From Reticulitermes lucifugus (taxonomy: Eukaryota; Arthropoda; Insecta; Blattodea; Rhinotermitidae), in the NCBI GenBank assembly GCA_026260175.1, contig JAKCWW010000018.1:2085-66084 (forward strand): DNA of 64,000 bases, written 5' to 3'. The stretch's first letter is position 1; each line of letters starts with the position of its first letter. Below, piece by piece: positions 35,800 through 49,817 of the stretch. The notes beneath the pieces are model-generated. The model saw nothing but the letters and a program-made list of their open reading frames with translations. It ran no database searches and was not told the origin of the DNA. A program made the translations under genes and the position numbers.

Positions 35800-38700
35800 G
35801 ACGTTACACAATTTGAAAATACAGACATTATAAACATAAATTTAGCAGCTTTATTAATCACTAAAAAGTATATTTTTATACATATATAAAGACACCATAA
35901 TGCATAAAAAGTCATAACATAAAGAGAGCTAATATATCCTTAAAAATGTGACATTTTTCAAATATCAGGGAAGGAAAATAACAAATAAAATTGTACTAAC
36001 GAATAAATTAAAGGTAAACTAAATCTGGGAAATGCTTGCTACCTGCCCATTCAAAAAATTTCGTCTCCCCGTCTGTGATCTAAAACCTTAATGATTATGA
36101 TACAAGAAGGTTTAATTTTACCTGTGGGTTTACGTTTGTGAAGCTTTAGTCCCTCATAGTGAAGGAAGAACACAGGGTTAGGATTTTAATGGAAACGTTG
36201 TTGACAAGAACATTTGATCTGAAAGGGTGAAAACAACAGAAGGCTAGAGAAAATGTATCTCATTACTAGCTTTCCTACGTAAGAATCATGCGTGTGGTTT
36301 TTAACGTAAAGTATTGAAACTCTACCCAAAATTGATCTTTCCAGTTCTTTTTTACATTGATGTTTCACGAGATTTGGTAAACAAACTTCAGATTCTCAGT
36401 GTTTCACATATATCGTGATTTGAATGTAACAGGTATTTGAACACTTTAAACTATCAAGAATAATTATACTAATGCACTTAAATAATATTTATGCTGTAAA
36501 AAATAGATGACATTTACATACTGTATGTCCCTGGTACATATATATATATAGTTGCATTTAGTAACTCTAGACCAGAAAATCTCATTCCAGCCAGCTCAGT
36601 TAGCAGGACGTACGTTTGTTTGAGCCATGCGAAGTATGAACTGATTTCCCAAGGGATACCACACTGACGTTCTGCAGCCCCAGCCCCCCCCACCCACGTC
36701 AAAAAAAATGGAAATCAAGCGCAGCAGTTAGAGCCGAAAATTGGACCAACTCAATTGCTCCGTTAGAGAACTGAGTGATGATACAGCAGGCGACTCGATA
36801 TGCAGCCAGCTTTGAGAAATCTGCTGCCTGTCTACCTCCACAGCAGAACTGTATGAAATATCTTAATGGTTCTAGATGTGGCAGTTAGCTGTTCTTATGA
36901 ATAACTGTATGTTCACTTGCAGTGTAGCATCATGCATGGTACAAAGCTAGGAGATGTTGGTTTTCAACGTCACACTAAATAATTATTGCAAATGAATTCA
37001 CTGAGAACACAAAGTAAATGAGGAGACACTGCACTAAAGACAAAGCGTGTTTCTATCTCAACACTTGAAAAGAACATTTAAATAAGATTCTCAAATTAAT
37101 GTTACTTACGTTCATGTTTCTTTCTACTTTTCTTTCTAAACGATAAATATTTACAGCCTTAAGTACGTATTTTTCAGAACTCAGAAACATAGGTTACTAA
37201 TGCAATTTAACTATATACGTAATGTGTACTTCATTTCACTTTTCCTTTCATTACCACCGCAATAATGGAGTCTGTGAAAAGTGTGTATAAGTAAAACAAG
37301 AAGGGGAAATACCTTTTTAAGTGGAACAGTTTTTCTCCAAACGCACGTAGGTACTTTAGGGTCATGAGTTGTATTAAATATACTCTAAAAATAACCACAA
37401 TTTCCCAATACGTCCCACAAATTTATGTTCGTCACACCAATTATAATATATTAGGCAATGTTGTTTAATTTAAATAATTAAATATTTAATATACACAATA
37501 ATTGGGGAGTTTTCTGTAAGCTCCTCTTCTGTGGATCGGCTATCTTCCTACAAAATAACCTTAAATTATTATTTATTTATTGGAAATAGTGGCCATGTTT
37601 GAAATCAAATCTTAAACCCCTGTATTGCAAGGTTACTTACGCTAAAGATTAGACCAATCATTTTAATTCGGGAGTATAAACAACTCCTGAAAGGTCGTGT
37701 AAATTAAACATGCATGTCATTGGATAATGTTCAGTATAATACAGGTATAAGGCAACAAACATGTTTGCAAGCGTAAGAATAGGCCTAATAAAAACAAGAG
37801 GGCTAAATATAAAGTATTACAAAATGATCACAGATCGCATCGTACGTTTTAGTGCTGGTCAGTGGTGAGTAGTGTGCTCCACCCTCCCGCTGTTTCACAG
37901 CCTGAGAATGAGTCCTGCGATAAAAGTTAAAGGCGACAAACTTCACGGTTTCCAACGTGCGGGAAAATGGAAGAATACTTGTCGCAGATGACAATCGAAA
38001 TCCGGCTACCGAGTAAGTGACCAATCACTTTGCTATATAACAGAAATCATTAATAATTATTAATATTAATAATTCCTTCGCTGGTTTCATTCTCTAAGAA
38101 TTAAGTAATGGTTGTAGAAACGCGTCACAAGTGTCGTGACATTAGCACTGTGATTTTGTCTATATACATCGTAATGTCATTCTCTCTAATTCAATTGACA
38201 ACAGTGCACTTGGCATTATAAGGAATCCATTATACAGAATTAATTTTCTACATGGACATTTTCTTCGAGATATAAGAATCTATTATTAAAATAATCGCTC
38301 TCATAATCATGACATTATTCTTTAAATTCTTGCAGACAGAAACGTGTACTTCCTAAAATTAAAGACAAACTCACGTGAAAATAAATTCTCCAAGTATCAA
38401 CTAGTGTACGAAATTAAGAAGAACATAATATATAGATGAAAGAAAAAACAAAAGAGACCTCAAGAAATGAGGTATGAAATACCTGCTATATATGAATATG
38501 CATGAACATTTTTTGGTCTACATGTTATATACGTAGCATTCAATTTTGCTCACAATACACGAAAGTAGTGTGGCTACATTATAATAATGACGGTGTTAAG
38601 CCCTGGATGTTTGGCAAGCAGCTTAAAAACTATTCTCTTCATTTTTACTAACTAAATCCACGATAATATTTACATATTCGTTATGGGGTTCAAGCTTCCA

Positions 38701-40970
38701 GCCCATTAAGTTATATGTTGACGACAAAGTCAAAGAAATAGGCAAGACGGGGCAGAAGATGAAAGCTAGCAGTGATTTTAAATTCAGAATATCTTATGTC
38801 CTTATACATTTCATGCAGACAGTGTTGGAATCTTCATATTTTTCTTGCACAACGACTAAGAAAAGAAACAAAGAAGACAGTTTGTACTTTGGTTAAAAGT
38901 GTTTTATTCGCTTTCTAGTAATCCAAAAGAATCATAAGAAATTTCTACTTCCATAATAGTCAACTGATGGTTACGATAGTTTTTCACCTCAGTTCTAGAC
39001 TTTCATTTGTACACAATTATTTTATGAAGAAATTATTCAAAAGCAAAACAGGCCTACATATATTTCGGTTGAGAAAAAGAGGGAATGCGCCTTTCAGAGC
39101 TTCTTCTTCGTTAAAAAAATAAAATTCCCTTTCGCTTTATTACTCACGTTATTCTTAGAATTACGTAACGTACATAAGATCTTCGTTGAAATTAGACGCA
39201 TAAATTCTAAAGAATATAAAGTTTATTTTCGTCAGAGATGTGACGCCGTGTTTTATGGTCTCTATTCTTTAAGAAGAAGAAAATTAGCTTTATAAATTTC
39301 GTTTGTTTCCGGTCTAAATTCATTTAAAAATTGTTAGCTTCCGGCCATAAGTAAACCAATAATTACATAACTTCTTATTTTGGATAATATGTCACCGCTG
39401 TATTAGCCATGATAGCGGGACCGAAGACCGCCCTAAAGCAATTACTCCCACTTACTGCCTGTAACAGATTTAACAAAGTTTTGTTGGTTTACAGTTTCTT
39501 AATTCCCTGATAAGCTAAAAGAGTTGGAAAGACCTTTCACCTAGCTCCCTAAAACGAACGAAATTAAAGCGAAAAAGGCAAATAAATGCATCTAACACTT
39601 GCCAGTCAGTGAACTCATGTCTAAAAAGTAGATCCATAAAAGAGCAGCTTTTGGAATAAAATTACTGCCGTCGAGAAAAAGGAGGAGAGGTTTGAAGATA
39701 GATTGGGGATAGAGCCGAGAGTCAAACGCCAAATACCTGCAGTTCCCCACCGACTTTTTTGTGCTTGTCATTTTCCCTTTCATACTCGTTTCCCTGGATT
39801 TTAGCCAGAGGCAAATATTGAATTTCTTCAGCGTTCCGCGAGGGAAGTAGTCAAGGAATTTATCTCAAAGGCTTCAGCAAAGCTACGCCGACATGACGTA
39901 AACAATGTTACCTCCAGACCTTACACACGATTCCTAAACATACTGACAGAAAGTACATAAATTTAATAAAGAACACAAGGAAATCGATTTCCCTCTTTCT
40001 GAAAAGAAACTTCTGAAATAAGTACTGAAGTTATGCACGGACTTCTCATTCCAGCACATCACAAAACAAATTAGAACCCTCGATTATAACACATATCAGA
40101 AGTTAAATTAAAATGGTCTGTATTTTATGTTAGTACTTTTCACTGAATACAGGCACAAACTTGGGCAACGAAATGGCAATGCAGAAAATATTTTCAGCTT
40201 CCTCCTTCTATGTCACTAGGTGATTAAAGAAGATATCCTAAAGAAACTTTGGCCCTACACGTCAAACAATTGAAGTCCTGTTAAGTGAATTTGACACAAT
40301 ATAAAACCGTGAGAACAAAGACACAACCTTAACTAAAACAAATACCCCATTACAAATTATCTTCCTTAATCTAGAAAAATTTAAAAATCTCCCATCGAGG
40401 TCAGGTAAGGAATCCACATACGGAGCCGGTTTTAAGGAACTGAAATATTTAAGCAACCATGCTACTAAATAACTCTATGGAGCAGAGTTCTTTTGAAAAA
40501 CTTAAATGCGGACGGTCTAATTTGTTCAACAAAACTTTGTATCTCGAAACCAGGTTCATTTTTGTGTCCATAAAACCCACCACTGGACAATATACTGAGC
40601 CAACTGAATTCAGTCGACATACACATTAAATGTCCATACACGTATTATTATAATATCTGCCCCCAGATCTCCAAGTGGTTTCTTCCCTCTGGGCTTTCAG
40701 ACCAAAACTGTGTACGCATTTCCACGTAAAATTTCACGTTATCACATCCCTTTCTCTGATTGCCCTAACGACACACAGTTGCTTCAGAAGTCACTTAATC
40801 GTTTGGTAAGTGTACAGTAAAATACATTGTACATTTTTTATTACTTACTCATTTTAAAAAATTGTTCGACATGAGATCATCCATGGTCATTGCACAACTC
40901 ACAACATTGTGGCACAGTTTTACACATTGAGAGGTATAAATATGTACTGGCACCAAATTGTTAATCAGCA
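35800..40970. other. No recognisable gene, about 5.2 kb
   Basis: AT-rich, including a (TA)n run at 36536-36550 and a run of C and A at 36676-36700. The minus-strand frame 37803-38024 overlaps a block (ACCGAGTAAGTGACC near 37997) that recurs at about 55873, so it is probably repeat-derived. No exon was found. Confidence 0.45.
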
Positions 40971-40975
40971 TGCTT

Positions 40976-41005
40976 TTAGTCAACTAACTTTTGGGCCAAC
41001 CTGTA
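40976..41005 (-). mobile_element. Possible mariner-type terminal repeat, single end
   Basis: On the minus strand the sequence reads TACAGGTTGGCCCAAAAGTT. It starts with TA and resembles mariner terminal repeats of the AGGTTGGCNNAAAAGT type. I could not find the partner repeat, so this may be a lone end or a coincidence. Confidence 0.3.
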
Positions 41006-41009
41006 TTTG

Positions 41010-43190
41010 TAATTAGCATAAATTATGAAGCTGTTTCATACGCAGTCCCTCCAAAAATTGGTCTGAAAGTGGACTGAGAGCAAAAAATTAAATTTTGGTT
41101 GGTATTATGCAATTAGTACAAACCTTTGAAGAACAAAATGTATCTATATTACTTACAAAGACTCAGTTTGTACGATACAAGCAAAACTTTTTTTTTCAGT
41201 GGAAAAACAAACTGTTATTGCTGCATAGAGAAATAATTGCTGTTTAGTGTGAAAATCATATGAAACACGTAAGCACGCTATGTGGAGAGAGGGCAGAGTT
41301 TTTTTGAGCCTACTAAAAGGAGCTGCAAAAAGCAACTTCTACACCCGCCATAGATTTCCGACTGTCAACTCGTCTGTCTGTCCTCAAGGAATAGTGCAGC
41401 TACCGCCGGGAGGGTTCTCTTAAAAATTCATCTTTGCGATTTTATTAGTATCTGTTGATTTTTTTTTTTTACTTTGGTTAAAAACGTAAAAAAATAGTAC
41501 GAACTCTATATGAAGACGTATATGACAATGTGGGACTTTTGACTATAAATGACCTGATATGAATGTGACATACAGAAAAATAATACTTTATACCGATGAC
41601 ACAAAAGTAAGAAATCTAAGAAAGAATTTAAATTAAGACGTAAATTGAAAAATAGTGTAAAAGAAATATGAAATTAAAAACGTATTCAGAGGTCTATGCA
41701 CCGTGCGAACTGGGTGATAGAGGGTGAATATTTTCAAACCCCTTCTAATGAGAATTGAACATAAAGTATTATACCGTATTTAGCTTTGATAGCTTACAGA
41801 GACATGTATTTCCACAGGGATCACATTAAGGTTTTCCTCAACTACCATCTCTTCATTTCACTGTCAAGGCAAACACCATACAATCGCCATTGTCTGGTGT
41901 TTACATTCTAGGATATATCTAAGGCATTACTAGCAGGCTAAAAATCAGAATCCCTTAACTACTTCAACTGAACAGGAATGAGAAGATTCTTATCAGATTA
42001 CGCGGTCTGGTGGAGGCTTAGTCCAAGGAAGGGTTGGTTTTGCCTGTAGGTGTGGGAAGCAATCTTTGCCACCGAAATTCCTGTGCGTGCAGCCGACGGA
42101 GTCCTTAGATCAGGAACAGACGTGGCGTGCCATGACGCCCAGTGGCATCTAAGCAGGTTGCGGGATTGCTAGCACGTACCTTTATGCTATAATAGTGACG
42201 TGTCGGCAAATGTTATTTCCTCTACTTTCAGCGTAACGGTGATCAAAAAATTGTTTCGGGACAATAAAATCTGATGAGTAAAATGTAACACGACAGATAG
42301 TAGTAGTATTTGTTAATACTTCCTTTGTGTTCAGTTAACAGTATTTAATAAAGGCCTGCTATAAAATCGATAATCTAAAGTTTTGTAAGACCCTACCAGA
42401 TTGTACCTGTAAGACGTCTGATGTTATAGTGTTCTGTATGTGTATTCGGAAACTATCATGTCTGGGTTTCTACTGATGCATTAACTAATCTAGCACAAGT
42501 AACTGTTCCTGTGCCTTAGCGTATGGAGCAACATATATAGAAACAGACAGCTTGCTTGAATATTTGTTACCCCCTAACAATATACAACATTCACAATTAA
42601 GTTGGTGTCATGAAATTTCGTACTTGATAGAGTGTCGTCCTTTATTCTAAGGTTCAGATTCCGTGGCTATTTCTTTTATTTACAACTTAATATTAAATTC
42701 TTAGTTCAATTCCTGACTCCGTCTTTTCTACTCACCAATCCTTACCAATCCTTCGACAGCATAGGAGTGAAAGGCATGTAACTGAGACAGCATCTGACAT
42801 GGCATAAAGCAGTCCATATTATGAGAATTAGGGTATTTTAAAATTAATATAAATTAAACTTGGCAAAACCACGCAGCCATCAGCCAGGTCAGCTACTTTT
42901 CGATCAAGATTAAAACTAGGAATCTCCAGAAGGCAAGTCAGAATTTTTGCTATATACTATGATATTAGAAACACCAACAACAATATTCAGAAACCATTTC
43001 GAAAACACTGTCCTTGCAGGTCCATCGTATGTTAAGTACGTTAAAGCAAATAGTCCTTCTTCACAAGACAACAGTCACACAAAACCTTGAAATTTCTGAA
43101 TTTAAAAATGCGTCTTAGGCAGTAAGATTTAGGAGCTCAGACGTGATACATTCCTCTTTATTGCAAACCCAAAATCCACAGCACCCCATT
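41010..43190. other. No recognisable gene, about 2.2 kb
   Basis: AT-rich except 42000-42180, which is clearly richer in G+C and has a donor-like GTACGT on the minus strand near 42173. No open frame of interest crosses it. It could be an untranslated exon, a promoter-like island or a repeat. Confidence 0.35.
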
Positions 43191-43900
43191 AATCGTCATG
43201 TCACTTTTTATACGTGATAACTCAGCAGTGATAGCGAGTTCTACTCGAGTAAACTCTGTCTTCTTTCTCGTTTCAGATAAATTGAAAACGAAAGTATTTA
43301 CACAGCCAGTAATCTCTTGGGTTTCATGGAGATACTCCGATCACGGAATCCCAGAAAGCATTTCTGCGGTTCCCGACCTACTCTATAACCTTGCCACAAA
43401 ACTCCGCACACCCAAGGGGCCCAAACAAAACCCAGAAAATCTAGAAATGGAAGGAAATGACTTACAGTGTGATATCCAGGTTTTCATACAGTTTATTGCA
43501 AAGGCATCTAATGTTCCATCCGAAATGCCTCTCCTTCTCTTCGTTTCTTCTTTTGAAAATAAATCCGTAACATAAAGAAACATTTTCAGGAAGAAAAAGT
43601 TACTAATTTAAGATTTCAGTCTCGTGAGACATGACGCCTTGTACATTCGCATATAGGTCCCATCGTTTTGGAGTTTAAAAGTACCCTGAAGAAAGAGACA
43701 TTAAGCCCTCCTAAGCGAAACCTAGATACCGATTTAATCTGTAGGTGTCCCAGAAGACTGGAGTATTTATTAGAACCGCTGTCTATATCTCAAATTTCGC
43801 AGACACCATATTTTATGTATCTCGAAAAACAAACACAATTTTAAGAAACAATAAACACAATTTCATAGCTACATATAGACGTACGTAACTTCTGAATTAG

Positions 43901-44145
43901 GGCTGGAACTCCTTGTCCAGTATAGTGGATAGGTTATGGACGGAGAAGAGCGGGGTTCGACTTCTGGCAGAAGCAGAGATTTTCCTTTACCCAACAGCAT
44001 CTAGACCTGTCATTAGTCCCACCCAGTGGGTAAAGGAGTGAAAGTATTCAGTGCTTGAAAATAACCATTTACCTCCATCTAGCACCGAAGTTAAGGATGC
44101 GTGGACCTATACTTCCAGTACCCCACACACTGTCAAAAAGCTGCG
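43901..44145 (+). mobile_element. tRNA-derived SINE, family A, copy 4
   Basis: The head is CTTGTCCAGTATAGTGGATA and the B box GGGGTTCGACTTC lies at about 43952-43964. The tail is CCATCTAGCACCGAAGTTAA then GGATGCGTGGACCTATACTT, the same tail block as at 6756-6800. The 60-codon frame at 44055-44237 is a by-product. Confidence 0.75.
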
Positions 44146-44149
44146 GTTA

Positions 44150-45470
44150 CTTAAGCACAGGGGCAAATTATATTTATAACAGGAAATGTCGGAATGTCAG
44201 CAATCTAAAATCTAAGAAGCTAATCCAATCAATATGACACTAAGATACAAAGGTCACCACTTCTGTCCAGCTTCAGAGAAGTTAAAAGGAACATTCCGTG
44301 TGTTATAGACCATTACTACGTGATTCATAGACATTACATCGTGTGTTATTTGATACCGGACATATATGTTCCCTTCCTTTAATTTGTTTCGACTTTCTAC
44401 GAAAGACACACACTATAATACGTAGTGACCCATTTATCCTGCGATAAAAGATTTAAACTCGTGTCAAGATGGGACAAATGCATCAATATGCTCGGGGATT
44501 ACGATGATTGCGGATACTTCAGTGGAATAAATCAGCTAAATTTAACGTTGTAATGAATTTTCATTTAATTTTTGTAATTTAGGAAATTTTATCTACTGAA
44601 CATCCTTCATAGTAAAACCTAATTTAACACAAAACATTCGACTCCTTCATGTTTTGTGTGTAGTGAAAAAGATAAAGGAATAGTTAGTCATCCTTTTTAA
44701 CCAAAACAAAGTAAAACGTAATGTCTACGAACGAAACTAGGTTTTCCCAAGCATCAAATCCTGTGTCTTCGAAGCTTTGAAATTATTTATGTCCATCGCA
44801 GGGAATATAATTCCATACCCACTCTATTTTTTAGGCTGGTAAACTGCCACGTGTTTTTTCGGAATTCAATACACCCCATTATTTCTCCGAAATCGACTTC
44901 TTGAAAAATGCATGAACTTTGTAGATAAGCATTTCACAACTTCGTGAAATTGAAGACGATACTGGTTTTCGAACAAGTGGCCAATAAAAATAAAACAGAT
45001 TCTTTTTTCTACAATCGAAACGTGTGCGAAGTAGCCATTAAAGGGGATTTGCCCACGTAGAGCATAGCATTTTATATAAAAAACTTGTAATTTAAAACTG
45101 AATGCCTTATATTCATTCTGGAATGTTATTTCAGGAGGTATTTTATACGTAAGGGTTAATAAATATTAGGCTCATTCGTGGAAGTTTATTTTAATCGAAA
45201 GGAAATATATCAGCTAATTTATTATTTGAGGAAAATAACTTAACATAGCCTACATTAATATATTTCTAGATAAGACTTAAAATTACTCACGAAATGTAGA
45301 CCAGAAGGGTAACGATTTGACAGAATGTATCTGTACACACGTTAGTAGTCATAAGTATGGTGATGTTTGGTAAACCTTTTGAAAGCAGAAAGACAGAGTA
45401 AAAGTACTTCGTTCTCTAAGGCTCCCCGAGATCCGAAATTATATTCCTATGATCGAAGGTTCTCAGAATA
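44150..45470. other. No recognisable gene, about 1.3 kb
   Basis: AT-rich and featureless to inspection. Confidence 0.5.
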
Positions 45471-45477
45471 TACAATC

Positions 45478-45635
45478 TTGTCCTTCTGGTAAGAGTAATA
45501 TTAAGATGGACATGAAAATGGACCATTGGTGTAATGATAATGACAGGGATACAACAAAAATCTAGCTTACTGTCGCCTTGTCCAGCAAAATCTCATACGG
45601 AATGTTCCAGTATCTAACCCGAGCCTCGGGGACAT
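45478..45635 (-). mobile_element. tRNA-derived SINE, family D, copy 2 (decayed)
   Basis: Shares CTTGTCCTTCTGGTAAGAGT and TATTAAGATG with 29294. On the minus strand CTCGGGTTAGATACTGG (complement of 45608-45625) is a degraded B box. GCCTTGTCCAGCAAAATCTC lies between them. The two copies differ at many positions, so both are old. Confidence 0.5.
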
Positions 45636-46392
45636 GGGCAAACTAAAGAGTATATTAAAATGAGTTCCTACCTCACACAGAATAAATCACTTCTCCATTA
45701 GCGTGGCCAACCTATTGGTTATATTTAGGACAACAATTGCTCTAAGTTAAAAGAATAATATCAGATACACAAGTGCAATGTGTGTGTGGAAAAATTTCAG
45801 GAATTTGAAATACTAGAACAGGTGGTACATAGGCCTATCTGGTCTTAAATGGTTCAGATATTTACTATTTGTGTCCTTTCGCATATGAATAACTTTAAAA
45901 CATCTGGTTGATATAAGTTTCGTCTTTATTGAGACAATATGTAATATTGTGAAAACGAAATGTTTTAAAACCCACTTTAAATTAACCTAGTCAATGTTTT
46001 TAAAATTCATGTGCCTTGACGGGTATTAACATTTCTCTCACATTGTTTCTGACACAAAATTCAGAAAGTGTTTCATTAAAACTATTTTAGTTATTTATGT
46101 TCCAACATCAGAAATATAATTACCTTCATGAAATAGCCAGGAAGTAACAAAAATTGCACGAGTTACATATTACAACATACAATTTGTAGGTACAGGTAAA
46201 TTATGCCGGCAATATAATGGTTTCGTGAGAAAGAATGTGTCACCTCACTGCTGTCTGCTGTCATATTTTAAGATGACATAAACTACAAAGATAGGCCCAC
46301 TTTCCATATGACAACTGATGCAATGAAACATGAAGAGAAATAAACTTCAAGCTATAAAGTGTAAGTTGTAATTAACGCAAGTGCTTACTCAC

Positions 46393-46627
46393 CAAGTGAA
46401 GACTCACGTGTACCAAGCACAGAAGCAAGACGTGGTCGCTCCTCCTCCAAAATCGCCTCTGTCTCTTCGCGGTACAACTGGAACATGGTGGCCACACACT
46501 GAACCCTCACTTTGCCATACAAGAAGGTGCTACTGTCCATATCCATCTCCAGGCCAATCGTCGTTACTATCCTGGACTGCTGGTCGTCACTGCGGACCGA
46601 ATCTTGCTTCCAGAAACTCGCATTCAC
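46393..46627 (-). CDS. Internal exon of a Beat-like immunoglobulin-superfamily gene
   Basis: A 235-nt exon with a clean acceptor (GATTACAG before base 46627) and a consensus donor (GTGAGTAAG after base 46393). It enters in phase 0 and leaves in phase 1. The 78 residues include IVTTIGLEMDMDSSTF, the beta-strand and cysteine motif KVRVQCVATMFQLYRE, then EEERPRLASVLGTRES. The pattern (T.IGL...F..G.v.V.CvAt.fqlY) matches the second Ig domain of insect Beat (beaten path) proteins, adhesion regulators that act in motor-axon guidance with Side receptors. The single cysteine fits the second cysteine of an Ig fold, with the first on an upstream exon. I found no other exon; upstream ones would lie at higher coordinates or outside. 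The paralogue cannot be named. A frame on the opposite strand (46381-46653) is a shadow. Confidence 0.6.
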
Positions 46628-46639
46628 CTGTAATCATTC

Positions 46640-48710
46640 AATTTACCACATGAGTAGCTGCTGCAAATAAAACGGGCCTACTGCATTTATCATATATTAC
46701 AATGGTTATAGTGATGAGACGAGAGATAATCCGTTGGTATTACATCATCACAGGAACATACTGAGCAAGCTTCCTGAAACGAATGACAGTACATTAGCGT
46801 GAAGCACTGTCGGTGATGATTTAGCAGGGTAGAAACGAATTACCCGGAGAGTAGTCTATGTGTACGTAATTTTCCCGACGAAGAGTCTGAGTTGTTCTGC
46901 CTGGAATTAAACACGGAACTTTGTCGCCACAATCTGATGATTATCATCTGATATGTGACAGTAAGTTATTTTACTTTGACACGGTGATGACTGATTTACG
47001 ACATACACAGTACACTCAAGCTACCTTTACGACGTAGAGTCATGTAGAAAAACTGTTGCAAGTTGCTGAATTAAAACCACTGTTACAGCGCAGAAAAGGT
47101 CTTGAGCGCTAATGACCATGTTAAGTTCAATAAATTCGTAACATATGCCGTGCAAGTGAGGTAAAGCCAGCTTATCGAGTCTTTAGATTTCTTGCACTCT
47201 ATGGACGTTACGTCACCCTTCGGTGGAAGAGGATAATTCTTCATGCCACTTCTTGTAACATATGCTCAACCGTCACCACAAACTCCATTCATTCTTACAA
47301 AAAAAGAAAAATCAAACTTCTAACTAAAGAGACATTGTACACGGCTATAAAAGTGGAAACAAAGAAAATTATAGGCATAGATTAGACTTCAACTATGGCC
47401 GAAATTTACAAATACGTATACACTTACTTCTTCAGTCATTTACTACTGTGGTACTCTCAGGGCACCATTACAAACGTAACTGAAACTTCAATAAACACGG
47501 CAATACATAAGCAAGAATTTTACGCACATAAACGTCAAGTTTCAAGATTGCGATGGAGTAACACGCACAGACAGAATGAATCTCACTTAATATGTGCTCT
47601 GCTGTCACTTAAACAGCTTACATATCAGAAGAAAGTTACGTTACAATAGCAATGTAGTTCAATACGTTACCACTTCCTACAGAGTTTAATATTCTGCTGT
47701 TTCAATGCCGACTATTTTCCTACCGTAGTTAGTAACCACACAGGCCTATTCCGACTTTGATATAACCTCAATCTGATCATTTTGTTAGATTTCAGTGTAG
47801 GTCTTTTGAGATGTTCCCTCCTTTATCGCTGATAATCTTCCTTCCGTGGATTAGACTCGACATCACTCTAAATAGTCTTCTTTCGAATGGTATCCAAGAG
47901 CTCTAAATCGATTCAGCTCTATTTATGAGTAAATTTCGCGAATCTGTTATTGTACATTTCCTTCAATGGATTAAATTCCTTTTCTATAACTCATCTATTC
48001 TTCCCTAAAAGGAAGAAATCTTCAGTTCTTTTTACACACGAAATTATTTTATTGACATTTCTATCAAATCTCAAATGAATAAAGATATCTACAATGCACA
48101 TAAAGATTCAGTTTTACTTTACAGAGCATAGTGTTTTTTCATTTTAAAAAACCTACAGTTAATAACGAACAGGAAAACAATTGATTTTAATGTTAAATCC
48201 TGGCGTTACGTGTATCACCACTTGGCATTTGAAGGTCATTACGTAAGAACACAGAATGACATAAATTGTTTTACTGTTAAGAAAGATATGTGACGTGTTA
48301 CAGAAAAGCTCGATTTGCAAATGAACTAAACCTTTTGAGGAAGGTCACAATAGAAAACTACTCGAACAGACACTTAACTCAATTCTAGAGTAAATAAAAG
48401 TCTGCATGGATTTCTGTAATGCATGCTAATTAAATGTACTCTACAAGCCCCCTTTTTCACAATTACAGAAAAGCATGTTCCTTCAATATTCCATTCTCTG
48501 GAATTCGAATGAAGTATAGGGGACTTATGTACATGAGAATTAATTGAAGAATTAATTGGGTGGCTATTTCTGACAAGTGAAAGACATTCCTTTTTTTTAT
48601 AAAAGGCACAGAAGGGAAATATCTCATCTCATATAATACATTGAGGTTCTTCCAGCGTAATTGGATCCTTTTTTATGGCGTAGTTTGTGTGCATGTCAGT
48701 CAGACCGCCC
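46640..48710. other. No recognisable gene, about 2.1 kb; probable intron
   Basis: Lies upstream of the Beat-like exon on its strand, so it is probably intron. Only short frames are present (84 codons at 47395-47649 without motif). Confidence 0.45.
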
Positions 48711-48717
48711 TGACGTG

Positions 48718-48737
48718 TCTCTCTCTCTCTCTCTCTT
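48718..48737. repeat. (TC)10 microsatellite
   Basis: About ten CT units, at the start of a pyrimidine-rich tract. Confidence 0.95.
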
Positions 48738-48739
48738 TT

Positions 48740-49280
48740 CTTCTTTCCAAGAAGGGCCCGAGGGAATAAGGGGGGAAAATTATTTTTTTGGTTCCCCTCC
48801 ACCATGAAATCATACGTCGTGTAAAATTCCTACTCATCTCTACTCCCATTTATTTCTATTTTATTTTCCTAACGTCGCTTAAAAAGTAGTTAGATTTTGT
48901 TTCCTGTATGAATAAATCTTCATCCGGTGTGAAGCCTCGCTGCACCTTTCTACACGCCCGTCCTGCGACTTTCACAGTCACTCATCACGTTCTCCTTTTG
49001 TGTGGCCCGGATGCCGCTGTACTGACGTGCTTTCTGCAGACTTTGAATATCTTTTTATATTATTTTCCCTTTTCCGCTCTATTCACTTTTACTTTGCAGC
49101 TCTGTCTTCAGCTCCATTCTTAGTGTCATTCTTCCGCCCTCCTTAATCATGTTCCCTTTCTTCTTTGCCTTACAACCCCACATCCCCTCCTCTTTCTTCT
49201 GAGCTTTAAGTTAACTTCAATTCTGTGTTTAGTCCTTTAACATTTAAACCTTCCATATTTCTCTTGTGTCTACTTGATTC
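48740..49280. other. Pyrimidine-rich stretch, no recognisable gene
   Basis: The plus strand is strongly enriched in C and T (for example CCTTACAACCCCACATCCCC). The 71-codon frame at 48908-49123 has no motif. A similar stretch lies at 51200-51680. Confidence 0.4.
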
Positions 49281-49640
49281 CTAGTTCCTTTAATCAATTA
49301 GTTTATCCATTAATCCTATTATAGCACGCTCAGTGAAACTTGGCTTGACGTTTGCAACATATTGAATAAACTTTGCGACGAGGCATCTGACCCGGCAGTT
49401 GGCAGTGAAGGAGCCAAGCGAACTTACAGTAAGAGCTATCTGTGATAATCTGTCACCGACAGAATCAAAATAAGTATAAGTTAAATTAAAAATATTCATT
49501 ATAATTCCAAATACTAACAATGTATTTAGAACTTTATATTGTTCATATCGTGCATTTTCATTTGATCACACATTTCTCAAACAAACTAAATGCACGCTTC
49601 TTATTTATTTTACAGTATAACTTCCTTTTACTATAAAATC

Positions 49641-49688
49641 AATCCGACATGTTTCGGTTCCTTATTATGAAACCATCATCAGGGATCT
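49641..49688 (-). ncRNA. Hammerhead ribozyme, minus strand of the left arm, intact core
   Basis: On the minus strand, CTGATGA (49682 to 49676), stem II GGTTTC/GGAACC with a 7-nt ATAATAA loop, GAAA, AC-AT-GT stem III and cleavage triplet GTC, then GG. One stem II pair is a U-G wobble where the partner arm has a C-G pair, so pairing survives the difference. Stem I starts with C-C against G-G. Confidence 0.75.
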
Positions 49689-49817
49689 ATATCTTGAATT
49701 ACACAAATTTACAACACAAGTAATGGCACATATTAAAGGTTAAAGATTTTACATTTTACATCTTTAACTTTTAATATGTGCCATTACTTGTGTTGTAAAT
49801 TTGTGTAACTCAAGATA

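Noticed and set aside
43198-43575. 125-codon frame with SDHGIPESIS, resembling the WPDHGVPE motif of protein tyrosine phosphatases, after a good acceptor (CTCGTTTCAG)
   Set aside because: The WP before DHG is absent, and the residues that follow do not approach the HCSAGxGRTG signature; the rest of the frame has no phosphatase character. I judged the match accidental.
48718-49280. Pyrimidine-rich tract considered as a branch-point and acceptor region or promoter
   Set aside because: No exon-like segment follows it, and the length far exceeds a normal polypyrimidine tract.
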